A stretch of DNA of 64,000 bases from contig QJPP01002954.1 of NCBI GenBank assembly GCA_003996215.1, positions 1 through 64,000 on the forward strand. The letters run 5' to 3'. The position numbers and the translations under genes are program-made. Origin of the DNA: Jaltomata sinuosa (lineage: Eukaryota; Streptophyta; Magnoliopsida; Solanales; Solanaceae). The notes beneath the pieces were generated by a model that was not told the DNA's origin, did not search any database, and saw only the letters and a list, made by a program, of their open reading frames with translations. Positions within the stretch are counted from its first letter, which is position 1, and every line of letters begins with the position of its first letter. Shown here piece by piece: positions 21,356 to 32,770 of this stretch.

Positions 21356-24300
21356 TGTAATGACTCTTCCGGTCATTTTCGCGTATACGTTTTTTTTGTA
21401 CTGTTAGAGCTTTCCTCTAGCGACCCCAAGTCATTTAGGGCTTGCTGGGACCGGTGGTTCGGTGCCCTGGCCGTTCAATTGATCTTTATGAGTAATTCCC
21501 TGTCTTAGGAGCCGAGTATCGAAATCGTGCGATGGTGATTCGCGATCATATGACATTAACCTTCATCCCATAGCAAAGGCTTGCGAGCCTACAATTGAGA
21601 ATTTTATTAACATCGCGTACATTTGAAATTATTTTATTTGAAAGTTGAATTTGGTAAAAAGTTATATATTTATTACCTTTTTAAAGTATTTTAAATGTCT
21701 ATGAAAAATACTTTTATTATGATATATTTGTGTATGTATTTATTTTATAATGTTTTTATAAACTGTAATGTTTTAACGGAGATAGTAAGTCAAGTTATGT
21801 CAAAAAAATTATTATTATAGATAGTAGGCTTTACTCGAAATAATTTTCTATTATTTATGGTATATTTAAAAAGCTATATATAATTTAACATGAACCTATG
21901 CAATACCCGAGTTCATGTGTAAGGGAATGAAAATATTTATAGTGAAAACACCTCCACCTCCACGTGGAGATGGAGGGAGTGGGCAACACATTTTTTTAAA
22001 AACATGCAGTAGTGGCCACTTGTCCATCTAGCATGCCATTAAATGACTATATGTGTTATGTGACTTATCTAATATTGGAAAGAAAGAGAATTGATTCTTA
22101 CTAAAAGTATATAACATCATTTTTGCTAGAGCCACATACGAAATGTACCTTTCGTTTATATTTTCCAGTATTAGGAGTGAACATATGAGGCAATTATATA
22201 CTATTGTGCACGTTGGAAAAAGAATAATAAGGAGTTCGTATGAAAACATTTGTTGACGCAATATTTTGGATTATCAAAAGGAAATCGATTATCTACGTCA
22301 AGTTAGTTTCATTTTGGAGAAGTTCGAGCTTGGACATCATCGTTCTAAGCAGCTGGTCATCAGACGATAGGTAGGTTATGGTCTAACTCCTCTAGACTTC
22401 ACATATATAGGATAAAATTGTATTAATGGGCATCCTTGGGTTGGGTTTATTAGGTTGGTACCACATACCTTGACCGTTTTATTCATGTCCGCCTACTTTT
22501 GTTCCTTCGATGCTTGTAGTACTTGCCGATACATTTTATTTACTCTCTTGGTACTGTGAGGCCTTGTTGACTCTGGAACATAAAAGGTGGGTTATTGAGA
22601 ATGTCCGCGAGTCCCAAACATAGAAATATCCTTCTAGGCTGGTTATGCTTGCTGAGTAGTTGTGGGCCTGAGTAGGGCCAATAGGTTTATTGTGAGCTGC
22701 TGGGTGGCTATTTGTGTTGATCATTCATTTCCATGCATATAAAGAGGATTTATCCATGTTTTACTATAGTTTTGGCTTCGGGCCTACTGGGATTGTTTTC
22801 TAAACCTTGCATGGCCTCGGGGTCCCATTTTCGATAGGAAATAAACTGAAAATGGTTTGATTTAACTTATGAATCTTCTTGGGGTAAATGAAGGATAAAT
22901 TTTAATTTCTATCATCAGCTTTACTATTACCGCTAGACTCGGCAGGGCCAGGGTACTAGTTGAGTTTCCCACTAAACTGGGATGATTTTAGTCTCGGTCG
23001 AACCGAGCATCTGAGATGACTTTCTACTATTTAGACCCGATTACACCCGGACACCCTTGGAGAGGTTTTTGGGATATTTTACCACTACTTTAGTTCTGTA
23101 CAGGGTATGGGCATGCATATTCAAGACTGGATCTCTATCTTGAACTTGGACTTGCTTCCAGATGACATGTTTTGATACTGTGTTTTAGTATGGGGTCTGG
23201 GACCTCTATGGACCTTGTCGTCTGGGCCTAGGGCTTTGGGCTGCGTGTGCCGGATGGAGGGTATACAGCGGAGTAGAGTTATACTAGCAGTGTCCTTCCA
23301 GAGAACCTACCTGCTGGGCCCGAATCACACCGGAGGAGGTACATACAGAGTTTCTATCCCACCCTGAGGTTATCATGCATCATATCATCCAGTGTTTGAG
23401 GTTCCACCCTTGTTTGCTATTTGTTGAGTGTATGCTCATGTTGTATGGGAGGCCTAAGGGTTTTGTTTTCACTTGTTTGCGTTTCTCGGTTATATGGGCG
23501 GTCAGGGGACTGTAGGTAGCCTCTTGTTACTTATTCGGGGTGTTATCTCCTGTTACAGTTATGCTTCTAAGATTATATACTGTTAAATTGTTACTTGTTG
23601 GATTTGAGATTGGTATGAGTAGTTGGGTTATTGGTTCTTTTTTCCGAGCATGCCTACCTTTATTTTTCTCTTTATTTACTTGTACTTGAGGTTACCGATA
23701 TACCGTCTATTTCTTAAACATATTATGTATATACTGTTACTGCAAAGGTCCCAGGTGCGTTGTTTCTTGCTTACACCTATTCCTGTTGTGTATATATACT
23801 TTATTTTCTAGCCTTGTATGTTATTCTGTTGACTTCCCTCTAGGCTAGTTCTTGTGTACTTTTCATTAATTTCTATGACTACTTGCTTCTATTATGTCTG
23901 TTACTGCTCTTTTATCTTATATGTGCCCAGTCAGCCTATGATACTTGTTGGGTACCGGTTGCCTTGAAATTGGTGCTCATACTACACTTCTGCATCTTTG
24001 GGTGCACATTCGAGTGTAAGTTCTCGATGCTGATCGTGCTGCCTCATGCGAGGTGTTTTTGGACTATCTGAGACTGAAGGTGAGCTCTTGGCGACCAGGG
24101 CTTAGATTTAGTTCATCTTTTGTGTCATGTACTCCTTTTTGTTGTTCAGAGACAGATATGTATATATTATCTTTGACCCTTTTTGTACTCTGTTGATGTA
24201 GTTCTGGCTCTTATACTATGATACCAGGTCTTGGGTTGGTTTTAGCGCTTGTATATACACCTGTTGTTCTTTCCTTTATCTTATGTATCCCTTGCTTCTA

Positions 24301-24437
24301 CCTATTTTATGTATTCTTCTGCTTGTTAGTTAGATAGTAGCCCATTACTACTCGTTCTGGACTACGGGAATTGGTTCGCCTACTGGGGGGATGGAGGGTT
24401 ATAGGTGCCATTATGACTGAGAAATCGGGTCGTGACA
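21356..24437 (+). repeat. 5' LTR of element D
   Basis: Starts TGTAATGACTCTTCCGG and ends GGGTCGTGACA; the start recurs at 28749 as TGTAATTACTCTTTCGG. At 3.08 kb it is long for a chromovirus. No ORF in it is convincing. 22925-23420 has segments shared in reverse with F's LTR around 42300-42660 (for example the ACACCCGGACACCC and GGGCATGCATATTC regions), tying D and F together. Confidence 0.88.
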
Positions 24438-24439
24438 AC

Positions 24440-24453
24440 TTGGTATCAGAGCC
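24440..24453 (+). other. Primer-binding site of element D
   Basis: TTGGTATCAGAGCC, an exact tRNA-iMet primer motif two bases after the LTR end at 24437. Confidence 0.88.
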
Positions 24454-24650
24454 TAGGTTCACCGATGTCATCGGTATAGGAGCCAATGTCTAGTAGAGTC
24501 CTGCGGATCAGGGCGGAGACGTTTGTACTCAATCTTTGGGAGGCTATAGTGGTATCTTAGGAAATACTACTCTCTTATTGCCTCCATATCATGCGTCTTA
24601 TCCTTGATGGTTTCCTAAAATCCCACTTATTCTAGTTCATTCTCGCGCGG

Positions 24651-25350
24651 ATGGTTCGTACGAGAGAGTCAACATCAGGCGGGGGCTATGATTATGCCTA
24701 CCGAGCCTGACAAAGTCTATAGGTTTGTTTGGGGGCCACGAAAGGAGTTTAGAGAGCCAATAGAGATATTGGTTGCTAGTGGTCGGTTATTCTAAGCTAT
24801 TAGCAGACTATGCCTGTACTGTAGAGGATTTTCATCATCATTACTCCAGGGCTAGAGATAAGAAACCTCGACATCAGGGTAGTTACAGTGGTTCTCATCA
24901 TAGTAGTAGAGGTTAAGGCCAATTGGGCCGAGGTTATCAGCCACAGTGGCACCAGGGTCAGTTTGGTCGATCAGTTCAGGCTTCTGGTAGTTCTCAGTTT
25001 GAGCAGGGATAGAGTAGCCAGCAAGGTTATAGTGGTCAGACTCTGAGGGGTTCAGTTTCTCGGAATCAGGCTGTGGTGGCCACATAGGTTTAGCTGGGTC
25101 ATTTCGATAGTTTAGGCCATCAGGGGCTTGCTATGAATGTGGAGTTATTGGGTACTTTGCTAGAGATTGCCCCCAGCAGGGTATAGTTCAGCCATCCGAG
25201 CCTTTACGAGCAGTTTAGCCTCCGACTAGAAGAGGTAGTGGTCAGGGTAGAGGTAGTGCTCTGCGTGGCAGAGTAGGTGGTAGGGATGGCGGTTGGGCAG
25301 GTTAAGGTCGTCGTCAGTTCTATGCGGTCCCTGGGAGACCGGAGGCAGAG
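24651..25350 (+). pseudogene. Internally deleted gag of element D
   Basis: An ATG at 24651 starts MVRTREST, a GAG N-terminus type like MVNTRNN in E and G. Most of the capsid fold is missing: within about 200 bases the sequence reaches the basic Gly/Ser/Gln-rich linker (RDKKPRHQGSYSGSHHSSRG), then a zinc knuckle at about 25126-25180 reading CYECGVIGYFARDCP. The knuckle has Tyr where CCHC motifs have His. Several TAG and TAA stops occur. Intact GAG would need about 1 kb more. Confidence 0.75.
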
Positions 25351-25790
25351 GCCTCAAATGCTATGATTACAGGTACAATTTCAGTGTGCCATCAGTCTGT
25401 TATGGCTTTATTTGATCCTGGATCCACTTATTCATATGTATCTACCTACTTTCTGCCTTGTTTGGGGTTAGCTAGTGAGCCATTAACTGTTCCTATTTAT
25501 GTTTCGGCCCCAGTAGGAGATTCTTTAGTAGTGGATCGGATTGTGAGATCCTGTGTGATATATGTTGGTGATTTGGAGACTTAGGGTGATTTGATGATAC
25601 TTGATATGTTAGATTTTGATATAATACTAGGCATGGACTGGTTATCCCCTCACCGTACAGTTTTGGATTGTTATGCCAAGACCATTACCATAGCTGTGCC
25701 CGGTGTATCCCCGGTTGTGTGGCAGGGTCCTGTTATCCATGCACCGTCTGGATCATCTCTTGTCTTCGAGCTAGGAAGTTGATTTCCCAT
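25351..25790 (+). pseudogene. Protease of element D
   Basis: Aspartic protease fold with the active-site segment ALFDPGSTYSYVS, then VPIYVSAPVGDSLVVDRI and DFDIILGMDWLSPHRTVLDC. One TAG near 25583 splits it into 25363-25584 and 25591-25782, and the reading frame shifts to that of RT near 25760. D-P-G replaces D-S/T-G, as in the other elements here. Confidence 0.82.
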
Positions 25791-27300
25791 GGGTGTTTAG
25801 CTTATCTAGCATATGTTCGAGATGCTAGTGCTGACCCTTTGTCTCCTGAGTCTGTTCCTGTGGTTAGAGACTTCCTAGATGTGTTTCCTACCGACCTGCC
25901 AGGCCTTCCACCTGAGAGATTTATTGATTTTGCTATTGAGTTAGAGCCGGGCACCAGGCCCATTTCTATTTCTACTTACCATATGGCTCCCGTTGAGTTG
26001 AGAGAGCTTAAGGAGCAGCTCCATGATCTGTTAGCTAAGGGGTTTATTAGACCGAGTGTGTCACCTTGGGGTGCTCCTATTCTATTTGTAAAGAATAAAG
26101 ATGGGTTGATGCGGATGTGTATTGATTATCGGCTGCTGAATAGGGTGACAGTGAAGAATAGGTATCCGATGCCGAGGATTGATGACTTATTTGATCAGCT
26201 TCAGGGTTCAGCCGTGTTTTCAAAGACTAATTTGAGGTCCGGCTACTATCAGTTGAGGATTAGGGCGGAGGACATTCCTAAGACAGTATTCAGGACATGT
26301 TATGGCCATTATGAGTTCCTGGTGATGTCTTTTGGGTTGAATAATGCCCCCACATCCTTTATGAACTTGATGCACAGGGTGCTTGGCCCGTATTTTGACT
26401 CATTTGTGATAGTTTTCATCGATGACATCTTGGTATACTCGCAGAGTAGAGATGAGCATGAGCAACACTGATGAGCATGAGCAACACTTGAGGATTATAC
26501 TCCAGACTTTGAGAGATAATTGGATTTATGCCAAGTTCTCAAAGTGAGAGTTTTGTCTTGAGTCAGTTGCATTCCTAGGGAACGTGGTGTCTAAGAATGG
26601 GATTAGGGTTGATCCGGGAAAGATTTCAGCAGTTTGTTTGGTTATCAGGTTACTACAGACAGTTCATTTAGGGATTTTCTTCCATTGCAGCACCCTTGAC
26701 TATGCTGACTAGGAAGGATGTCCCATTTAAGTGGTCGGATCAGTGCGAGGATAGCTTTTAGAGGCTTAAGGCCTTATTGACTTCAGCTCCAGTTTTGACT
26801 TTGCCAGTTGAGGGTCAGAGCTTCTCCGTGTATTGTGATGCTTCTGGGGTTGGTCTTGGTTGTGTGTTGATGCAGCAGGGTCGAGTGATAGCATATGTAT
26901 TGAGGCAGCTAAAGGTTCACTAGCGCAACTACCCCACCCATGACTTGGAGTTGGCGGCGATAGTTTTCGCGCTCAAGATCTGGAGGCATTACCTATATGG
27001 AGTTCACTGTGACATCTTCACTGATCACCGTAGTCTTCAGTATATCACGAGTCAGCGAGAGTTGAACTCGAGGCAGAGGAGATGGGTCAAGATACTGAAG
27101 GACTATGACTTCACTATTCTGTATCATCTAGGCAAGGCAAACGTGGTAGCATATGCCTTGATCCGGAAGGTGGTGAGTATGGGTAGCCTAGATTCTCTTT
27201 CAATTTCAGAGCGACCGTTGGCCTTGGACATCCAGTTCTCGCTAGTGTCGAGGTTCGTTCTACTTTGATTGATCAAATTTAGAGCCGTCAGTTTGAGGAT
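25791..27300 (+). pseudogene. Reverse transcriptase and RNase H of element D
   Basis: RT motifs: MAPVELRELKEQLHDLLAKG, SPWGAPILFVKNKDGLMRMC, FSKTNLRSGYYQL (Asn where relatives have the catalytic Asp of KIDLRSGY), FGLNNAPTSFMNLM and an intact VFIDDILVYSQS. A 19-base direct duplication at 26451-26488 then shifts the frame. The thumb is degraded and lacks part of the usual segment near 26630. RNase H follows: YCDASGVGLGCVLMQQG, HDLELAAIVFALKIWRHYLYG, FTDHRSLQY, and GKANVVAYALIRK with Tyr for the usual Asp. Stops are mostly TAG. Confidence 0.85.
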
Positions 27301-28738
27301 CCGTTATTGTGTGACCTTCGTGATCAGGTTATTCAGGGTGAGGCCAGTCGAGCTACTCTAGATTTAGATGGGGTTCTGAGGTTTGATAACCGCCTTTGTG
27401 TTCCGAGGGTTGGTGATTTTATTCAGTTGATTCTTCATAAGGCACATTGTTCTAGGTATTCCATCCATCCTGGCATAGCCAAGATGTACAGAGATTTAAG
27501 GTAGCTTTACTGCTGGAGTGGTATAAAGCGGTACGTAGAGGAGTTTGTATCTCAATACTTAAACTATCAACAGGTTAAGTTCAAGCACATGAGACCGAGT
27601 GGCTTGATGCAGCGACTTCCCATCCCTGAGTGGAAGTGGAAAAGGATTACTATGGACTTTATTGTTTGTTTGCCTCGTACTTCTCAGAGCTTTGATTCTA
27701 TCTGGGTGATAGTTGATAGGCTGACTAAGTCAACACATTTCTTGCCGGTTCAGACATCTTATGGTGCAGAGAGGTTAGCTCAGATCTACCTTCGTGAGAT
27801 TGTTCGATTGCATGGGGTCCCAGCTTCTATCATTTCAAACCGTGGCACTCAGTTCACATCTCAGTTTAGGAGGGCTATTCAGCGAGATTTGGGTACAGAG
27901 GTTCAGCTTAGTACTGCTTTCACCCCTTAGACAGTTGGCCAATCCGAGAGGACTATTTAGATCGTGGATGACATGCTTCGGGCCTGTATTCTTGAATTTG
28001 GAGGTTCTTGGGATAAGTTTATGCCTTTGGCAGAGTTTGCTTATAATAATAGTTTTCATTCGAGTATTGGCATGGCACCTTTCGAGGCTTTGTATAGTAG
28101 GCATTACAGATCGCTGGTTGGTTGGTTTAATGGTTTCGAGTCTAGGACATAGAGTACAGATTTGCTTTGAGATTCCTTAGACCGAGTCCAAGTGATTCAG
28201 AATAGGCTTCGGGCAGCTCAGAGCAGGCAGAAGAATTATGTTGATCGTAGGCTTCGTGCCTTGGAGTTTAGTATTGGTGACTTGGTGTTTCTCCGTGTAT
28301 CGCCCTTGAAGGGCGTTGTAATATTTGGTAGGTGGGGAAAGCTTAGCCCCAGGTATTGGGCCATTTGAGATTCTTCAGAGGGTTGGTAGTGTTGCCTACA
28401 TGTTAGCTTTGCCTTCGATGTTTTCAGCTATACACCCGGTTTTCCATGTATCAATATTGCAGCGGTATGTTCCAGACAAGTCTCATGTGTTGCAGTGGGA
28501 TTCAGTTCAGTTGGATGAGAGCTTAGCCTTTGTTGAGGAGCTGGTAGCTATTTTGGCTAGAGATGTCAGGAGATTGAGGTCTAGGGAGATCCTGGTTGTT
28601 AAGGTTCAGTGGAGGCACCGTCCAGTTGAAGAGGCTACCTAGGAGATCGAGAGAGATATGCTGGCTCAGTATCCGCAGTTGTTTGAGCCTTCTGGTACTT
28701 CCTTGTCCTTGACTTTCGTGGACGAAAGTCCTTTTTAG
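27301..28738 (+). pseudogene. Integrase and chromodomain of element D
   Basis: Begins DLRDQVIQGEASRATLDLDG; the zinc domain has AHCSRYSIHPGIAKM, but its CC half reads QYLNYQQVK, losing both Cys. The core has WVIVDRLTKSTHFLPVQ, then SIISNRGTQFTSQF with Asn at the second catalytic position, and GQSERTI. The C-terminal part has LRVSPLKGVV and AIHPVFHVSILQRY. The tail has ARDVRRLRSREILVVKVQW and RPVEEAT, a chromodomain-like end, finishing at TAG 28736-28738. TAG stops at 27502, 27928 and 27958 replace conserved Gln. A frameshift lies near 28350. Confidence 0.85.
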
Positions 28739-28748
28739 TAGTGGATGA

Positions 28749-29216
28749 TGTAATTACTCTTTCGGTCATTTCCACATATACGTTTTTCTCGTACTGTTAG
28801 AGCTTTCCTGTAGCGGCCCCAAGTCATTTAGGGCTTGCTGGGATCGGTGGTTCAGTGCCCTGACCGTTCGGTTGGTCTTTATGACCAATTCCCTGTCTTA
28901 GGAGCCGAGTATCGAAATTGTGCGATGGTTATTTGCGATCGTATGACCTTAACCTTCGTCCCGTAGCAAAGGCTTGCGAGCCTAAAATTGAGAATTTTAT
29001 TAACATCGCGTGTATTTGAAAATATTTTATTTGAAAATTGAATTTGGCAAAAAGTTATATATTTATTACCTTTTTAAAGTATTTTAAATGTCTATGAAAA
29101 ATACTTTTGTTATGATATATTTGTGTAAGTATTTATTTTATAAGGTTTTTATAAATTGTAATGTTTTAACGGAGATAGTAAGTCAAGTTATGTCAAAAAA
29201 ATTATTATTATAGATA
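28749..29216 (+). repeat. Truncated 3' LTR of element D
   Basis: 468 bases matching 21356-21825 closely, ending ATTATTATAGATA where element E starts. The 5' LTR continues from the same point with GTAGGCTTTACTC, which I do not find after E. The bases before it (AGTAGTGGATGA) are only weakly purine-rich. Confidence 0.85.
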
Positions 29217-30078
29217 TGTCACGACCCAGACCGTCGTGAGTGGCACCCACCCAACCCCCGGATGAGCGAACCAGTAGAGTTCAACCCTTAGCATAGACTA
29301 ACAGCCTAAGACCAGCAAACAGGAAATAAACTAGCAATTCAGATAAGCAAAAGTAATTTCATTGAAATTAAACTGCGAAAATCCCCCCTAGAATCCGAAA
29401 GTCATCGTACCAAAATGCTGCCAAATCTAGAGTGCGGGGATGCAACCTCAAAATAATAATGAAATAGTCTAAGCCCGAAACAAGTGGGCTACAACTCAGA
29501 AGATAGACAACAAGGCAGCTTGGTCTAACAGTTCACCCTTGATATCTTGAACAGTCAGGCCTACAAGTGAGGTCGTGCGTCAACCGCCGAAAGATTTCCT
29601 GTACTCATAAAAAAAAATAAGAAAGTGTAGTATCAGTACACAACCACCGTGTACTGGTAGGATCATTAGCCAGTTTCTAGATAAACATTGTATGAATAGT
29701 ACAACAAATTAAGTAAAGGTACAGAAAGACACATAATCCAGTCCACAGATAATCCTAGACTATAAGTCTCCCCTTAACTTGACCCAACAGGTCATCCCCT
29801 TTTATACGAAAATAATGTAAACGACCACCTCTTATGTATGTATATATATATATATATATCCCAGACCTACACTGGGATACCTTCTAATGACACCTAAGTG
29901 TTAACCATTCATCTCGGTCTACACCAAGACCAAATCAGCCAAATAAACAGGATTCCCGACCCTTCAAGGACCATAGGAAGATATCACAACTAAATAACAC
30001 AACCCGGTCCACTCATGGAACCAATAACAAGCAACACAATGGAACAATATCAATGCAATAATGCAGTAAAGTAAACCC

Positions 30079-30225
30079 GTACCAGGCGTGGTACCAGAGC
30101 CAACCGTTAGTATTCCCGTACCAGGCGTAGTACCCGAGCCAACTGTTAGTATATTCATACCAGGCGTGGTACCCGAGCCAACCGTTAGTATATTTCAATA
30201 CCAGGTGTGGTACCCGAGTCAACCG
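30079..30225. repeat. Tandem 39-41 base repeat in E's 3' LTR (4 copies)
   Basis: Copies start with ACCAGG at 30081, 30120, 30159 and 30200. Each centres on GTACCAGGCGTGGTAC, an imperfect palindrome, followed by CCGAGCCAACCGTTAGTAT. The same array occurs in all four LTRs of E and G, with three or four copies. Confidence 0.9.
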
Positions 30226-30929
30226 AATGTCAACAATTCATAGACACAATAATGAACAATCAGTTTGTAAAACCAACAAGCAAAAGACACAGTTCAATTT
30301 ACCAGATTGATAACAGGACTATTAGGCATTCCTAATCATCCCCTAATCAATTTATCTCATACAGTTACTTAGATAAGAGTACACAAAACACACAAAGCAT
30401 ACAGGAATCAAACCATAACCTACCTCGAAATGATCCAAGCTCTACTCAACCGGAGCTTTCCCGTTTCCCAAAGTTCTTGCCGGTTCTTGGTTTAAAACAA
30501 TACACAATAACCAAGAATTAATCCTTATGTCCTACAATTTACCTGGATTATGCAAAATACTAAACCCCAGGCCACCCATGATCATTCCACCCTCTTCCCG
30601 GGCTTTCCCTCCGTTAATTCACCTAGTTCTACCATTTTTATGAATAAAATTAGGAAATTAAGGTCACATGATCATAAAACAGTAAATTTAACAATACCCA
30701 AGAACTTCCACCCCTAGAATCCCCCCTTTTCCCCGGATTCTATCATCCCTAAGTCATTCCAAACCTCTCCCCAAGTCCACCCCTAGCAATTATATCGCAT
30801 AGGAAAAGTAATACGGAGTTCGGGGAGTAAAAGCCTTACCCTAGGGAACAAAAGTGATGAAGAATGGGAGAGAAACGCCTGAAATCGCCCTAGTTCTTTT
30901 CCCAAAGTTTCTGCATTAAATCCCATCAC

Positions 30930-31075
30930 GCTCCGCTATAGCGGTCGGCTTCCGCTATAGCGGTACCACCATAGCGGAGTCAACCGTTGTGGCGAAGGTT
31001 GACTGCCTTGACTTCCGCTATAGAGGAATTTTCTTCCACTATAGTGGAGGTTGCTATGGCGGAGCCGTGGCACTC
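30930..31075. repeat. Palindrome field in E's 3' LTR
   Basis: Perfect 12-base palindromes CCGCTATAGCGG at 30933-30944 and 30952-30963, followed by variants (CCATAGCGG, CCGCTATAGAGG, CCACTATAGTGG, GCTATGGCGG) spaced 7-35 bases. It lies roughly 350-500 bases from the LTR's upstream end, the U3 region in element sense. Confidence 0.85.
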
Positions 31076-31439
31076 GTCACAGACAGAATGTTGGGAATTC
31101 TCCAAAATTGGTCCATTTTACAACACACTTGCTTCCCCTGATGATCCGAAACAACCCCTTCATGTCAACCTCGATTACGGGAGTTCTACTTACCCAAATT
31201 CGATTATGAAAAGTCCCCCGGACTCTTTTATGTCTTGGCTACATGAAAAACTAGCTCAAATAAAGACATCTCACCTAATCCTTACCCATATTTCCTTAGA
31301 CTATACCTCACTCCAAATCTGGCCGAGGCGAGCCTAGCCCAGACTTTCAAACTTCCAAACCCAGAGTTTTCTAACCTTAAAACTTGGCACGAATGGATTA
31401 CCCGTAATGACGGACCTGATCATTACAACAGATACCAAT

Positions 31440-32770
31440 TTACACATCGTTCATCCCCGAACGATCAAGCCCAAAATTACAAAAATAAATGGAGGAAAGT
31501 GTAGTACCTGAATCCTCAAACAAGTGAGGGTACTTGTCCCGCATGTCCTTCTCGGTTTCCCAAGTGGCTTCCTAAACTGGAGGATGCTTCCACTGAACCT
31601 TTACCATGTCAATCACCTTTGTCCACAATTTTTAGACATCCCAAGCAAGAATCAAAACTGGTTTCTCTTCATAATTAAGATCCTTATCGAAAAGCACCTC
31701 ATCCCACTTGATGATGTAGTCCCCATCCCCATGGTATCGCTTAAGCATGGATACATGGAATATCGGATGGACACCCAACAAACTAGGCGGAAGTGCCAAC
31801 TTGTAAGCCACTAGCCCCATAATTTCGAGAACCTCAAACGAACTGATAAACCGGGGGATGAGCTTTCCCCTCTTACGAAACACATAACTCCTTTCATTGG
31901 TGACACTTTCAGCAACACTCATTCACCAACCTAAAATTCCATGTCCCGGACCTTGCGATCCGCATATTCCTTCTACCTGCTTTGTGCAGCTAGTAACTTG
32001 GCCTGAATAACTCTTACATTTTCTTGCGCTTTCCTTACCAAGTCTACGCCCAAAGGTTTCACATCGCCTTTCTCAAACCACCCAATCGGTGACCTACAAC
32101 CCCTCCCATACATATCCTCGAATGGTGTTATGTCAATACTGGAGTGGTAGATATTATTGTATGAGAACTCACACAATGGTAGAAACTGGTCCCAATGACC
32201 CCCTAAGTCAATCACACATGCTCTCAGCATGTCCTCCAATAGCTAAATCGTCCTCTCCGACTGACCATCAGTTTGAGGATGGAAAGTTGTACTAAAGGTG
32301 AGTTGAGTGCCCAACTCATTGTGCAACTTATCCCAAAAATTAGAGGTGAATTGTGTACCCCTGTCTGAAATGATAGACAGTGGCACCCTATGCAATCTCA
32401 CAATCTCCTCCACGTAGATCTTAGCCAATTACTGCGAATTATAATCTACCCTGATCGAAATGAAATGTGCGGACTTGGTCAGCCTGTCAACAATGATCCA
32501 AATTGAGTCATACTTCCCCAACGTCTTGGGAAGACCCACCACGAAATCCATGGCTATCCTCTCCCACTTCAACTCTGGAATTGGCATTCTCTGAAGTAGT
32601 CCTGCAGGTATCTGATGCTCATATTTTACCTGCTGACAATTATGACACGTGGACACAAAATCCACTATGTCCCTTTTCATCTCGGGCCACCAGTAATGCT
32701 GCCTCAAGTTCCTGTACATTTTGGTCACACCCGGATGAATCGAGTATCGCGAACCATGAGCTTCTGCCAA
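31440..32770 (-). pseudogene. Integrase and chromodomain of element E
   Basis: Pieces in order on the minus strand: zinc domain at 32429-32770 (EAHGSRYSIHPGVTKMYRNL, then TCHNCQQVKYEHQ), core start (WIIVDRLTKSAHFISIR), 32243-32428 (SIISDRGTQFTSNFW, DGQSERTI), 31973-32239 (YNNIYHSSIDITPFE), 31632-31922 (AYKLALPPSLLGVHPIFHVS) and the chromodomain tail to TAA 31440-31442. The integrase catalytic residues look intact, but stops near 32428, 32240 and 31925 and at a Gln or Glu codon near 31580 break the frame. Confidence 0.87.

Larger units (their letters stand above)
21356..29216 (+). mobile_element. Ty3/gypsy chromovirus D, 3' LTR truncated by E
   Basis: A plus-strand element with a full 3.08-kb 5' LTR (21356-24437), primer site (24440-24453), a shortened gag, PR, RT, RNase H, integrase and chromodomain, and the first 468 bases of its 3' LTR (28749-29216). 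Element E begins at 29217 within that LTR, and the remaining 2.6 kb is not found after E. D lies in the integrase fragment J; ACAAG (21351-21355) would be the left target copy. It differs from A/B in LTR sequence and is related by LTR ends to F. Confidence 0.88.
29217..31427 (-). repeat. 3' LTR of element E
   Basis: Plus-strand start TGTCACGACCCAGACCG, end CCTGATCATTACA; about 2.2 kb. Internal structure: a TA run at 29842-29860; four tandem copies of a 39-41 base unit at 30079-30225; and a field of CCGCTATAGCGG palindromes at 30930-31075. The long repeated ORFs here are by-products of the tandem unit. Confidence 0.9.

Noticed and set aside
22028..24071. Small ORFs in D's 5' LTR
   Set aside because: Inside an LTR, short, lacking domains and not conserved as frames in F's related LTR.
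29964..30222. Repeated-peptide ORFs (TVGSGTTPGTG and YTNGWLGYHAWY types), also at 37388-37687 and 50296-50563
   Set aside because: They translate the LTR tandem unit, mostly 39 bases and so frame-preserving, in two frames of the same strand, with no start context or domain.
30079..30225. CRISPR-like array of short palindromic repeats
   Set aside because: Units are directly tandem, not separated by unique spacers, and lie in a plant LTR.
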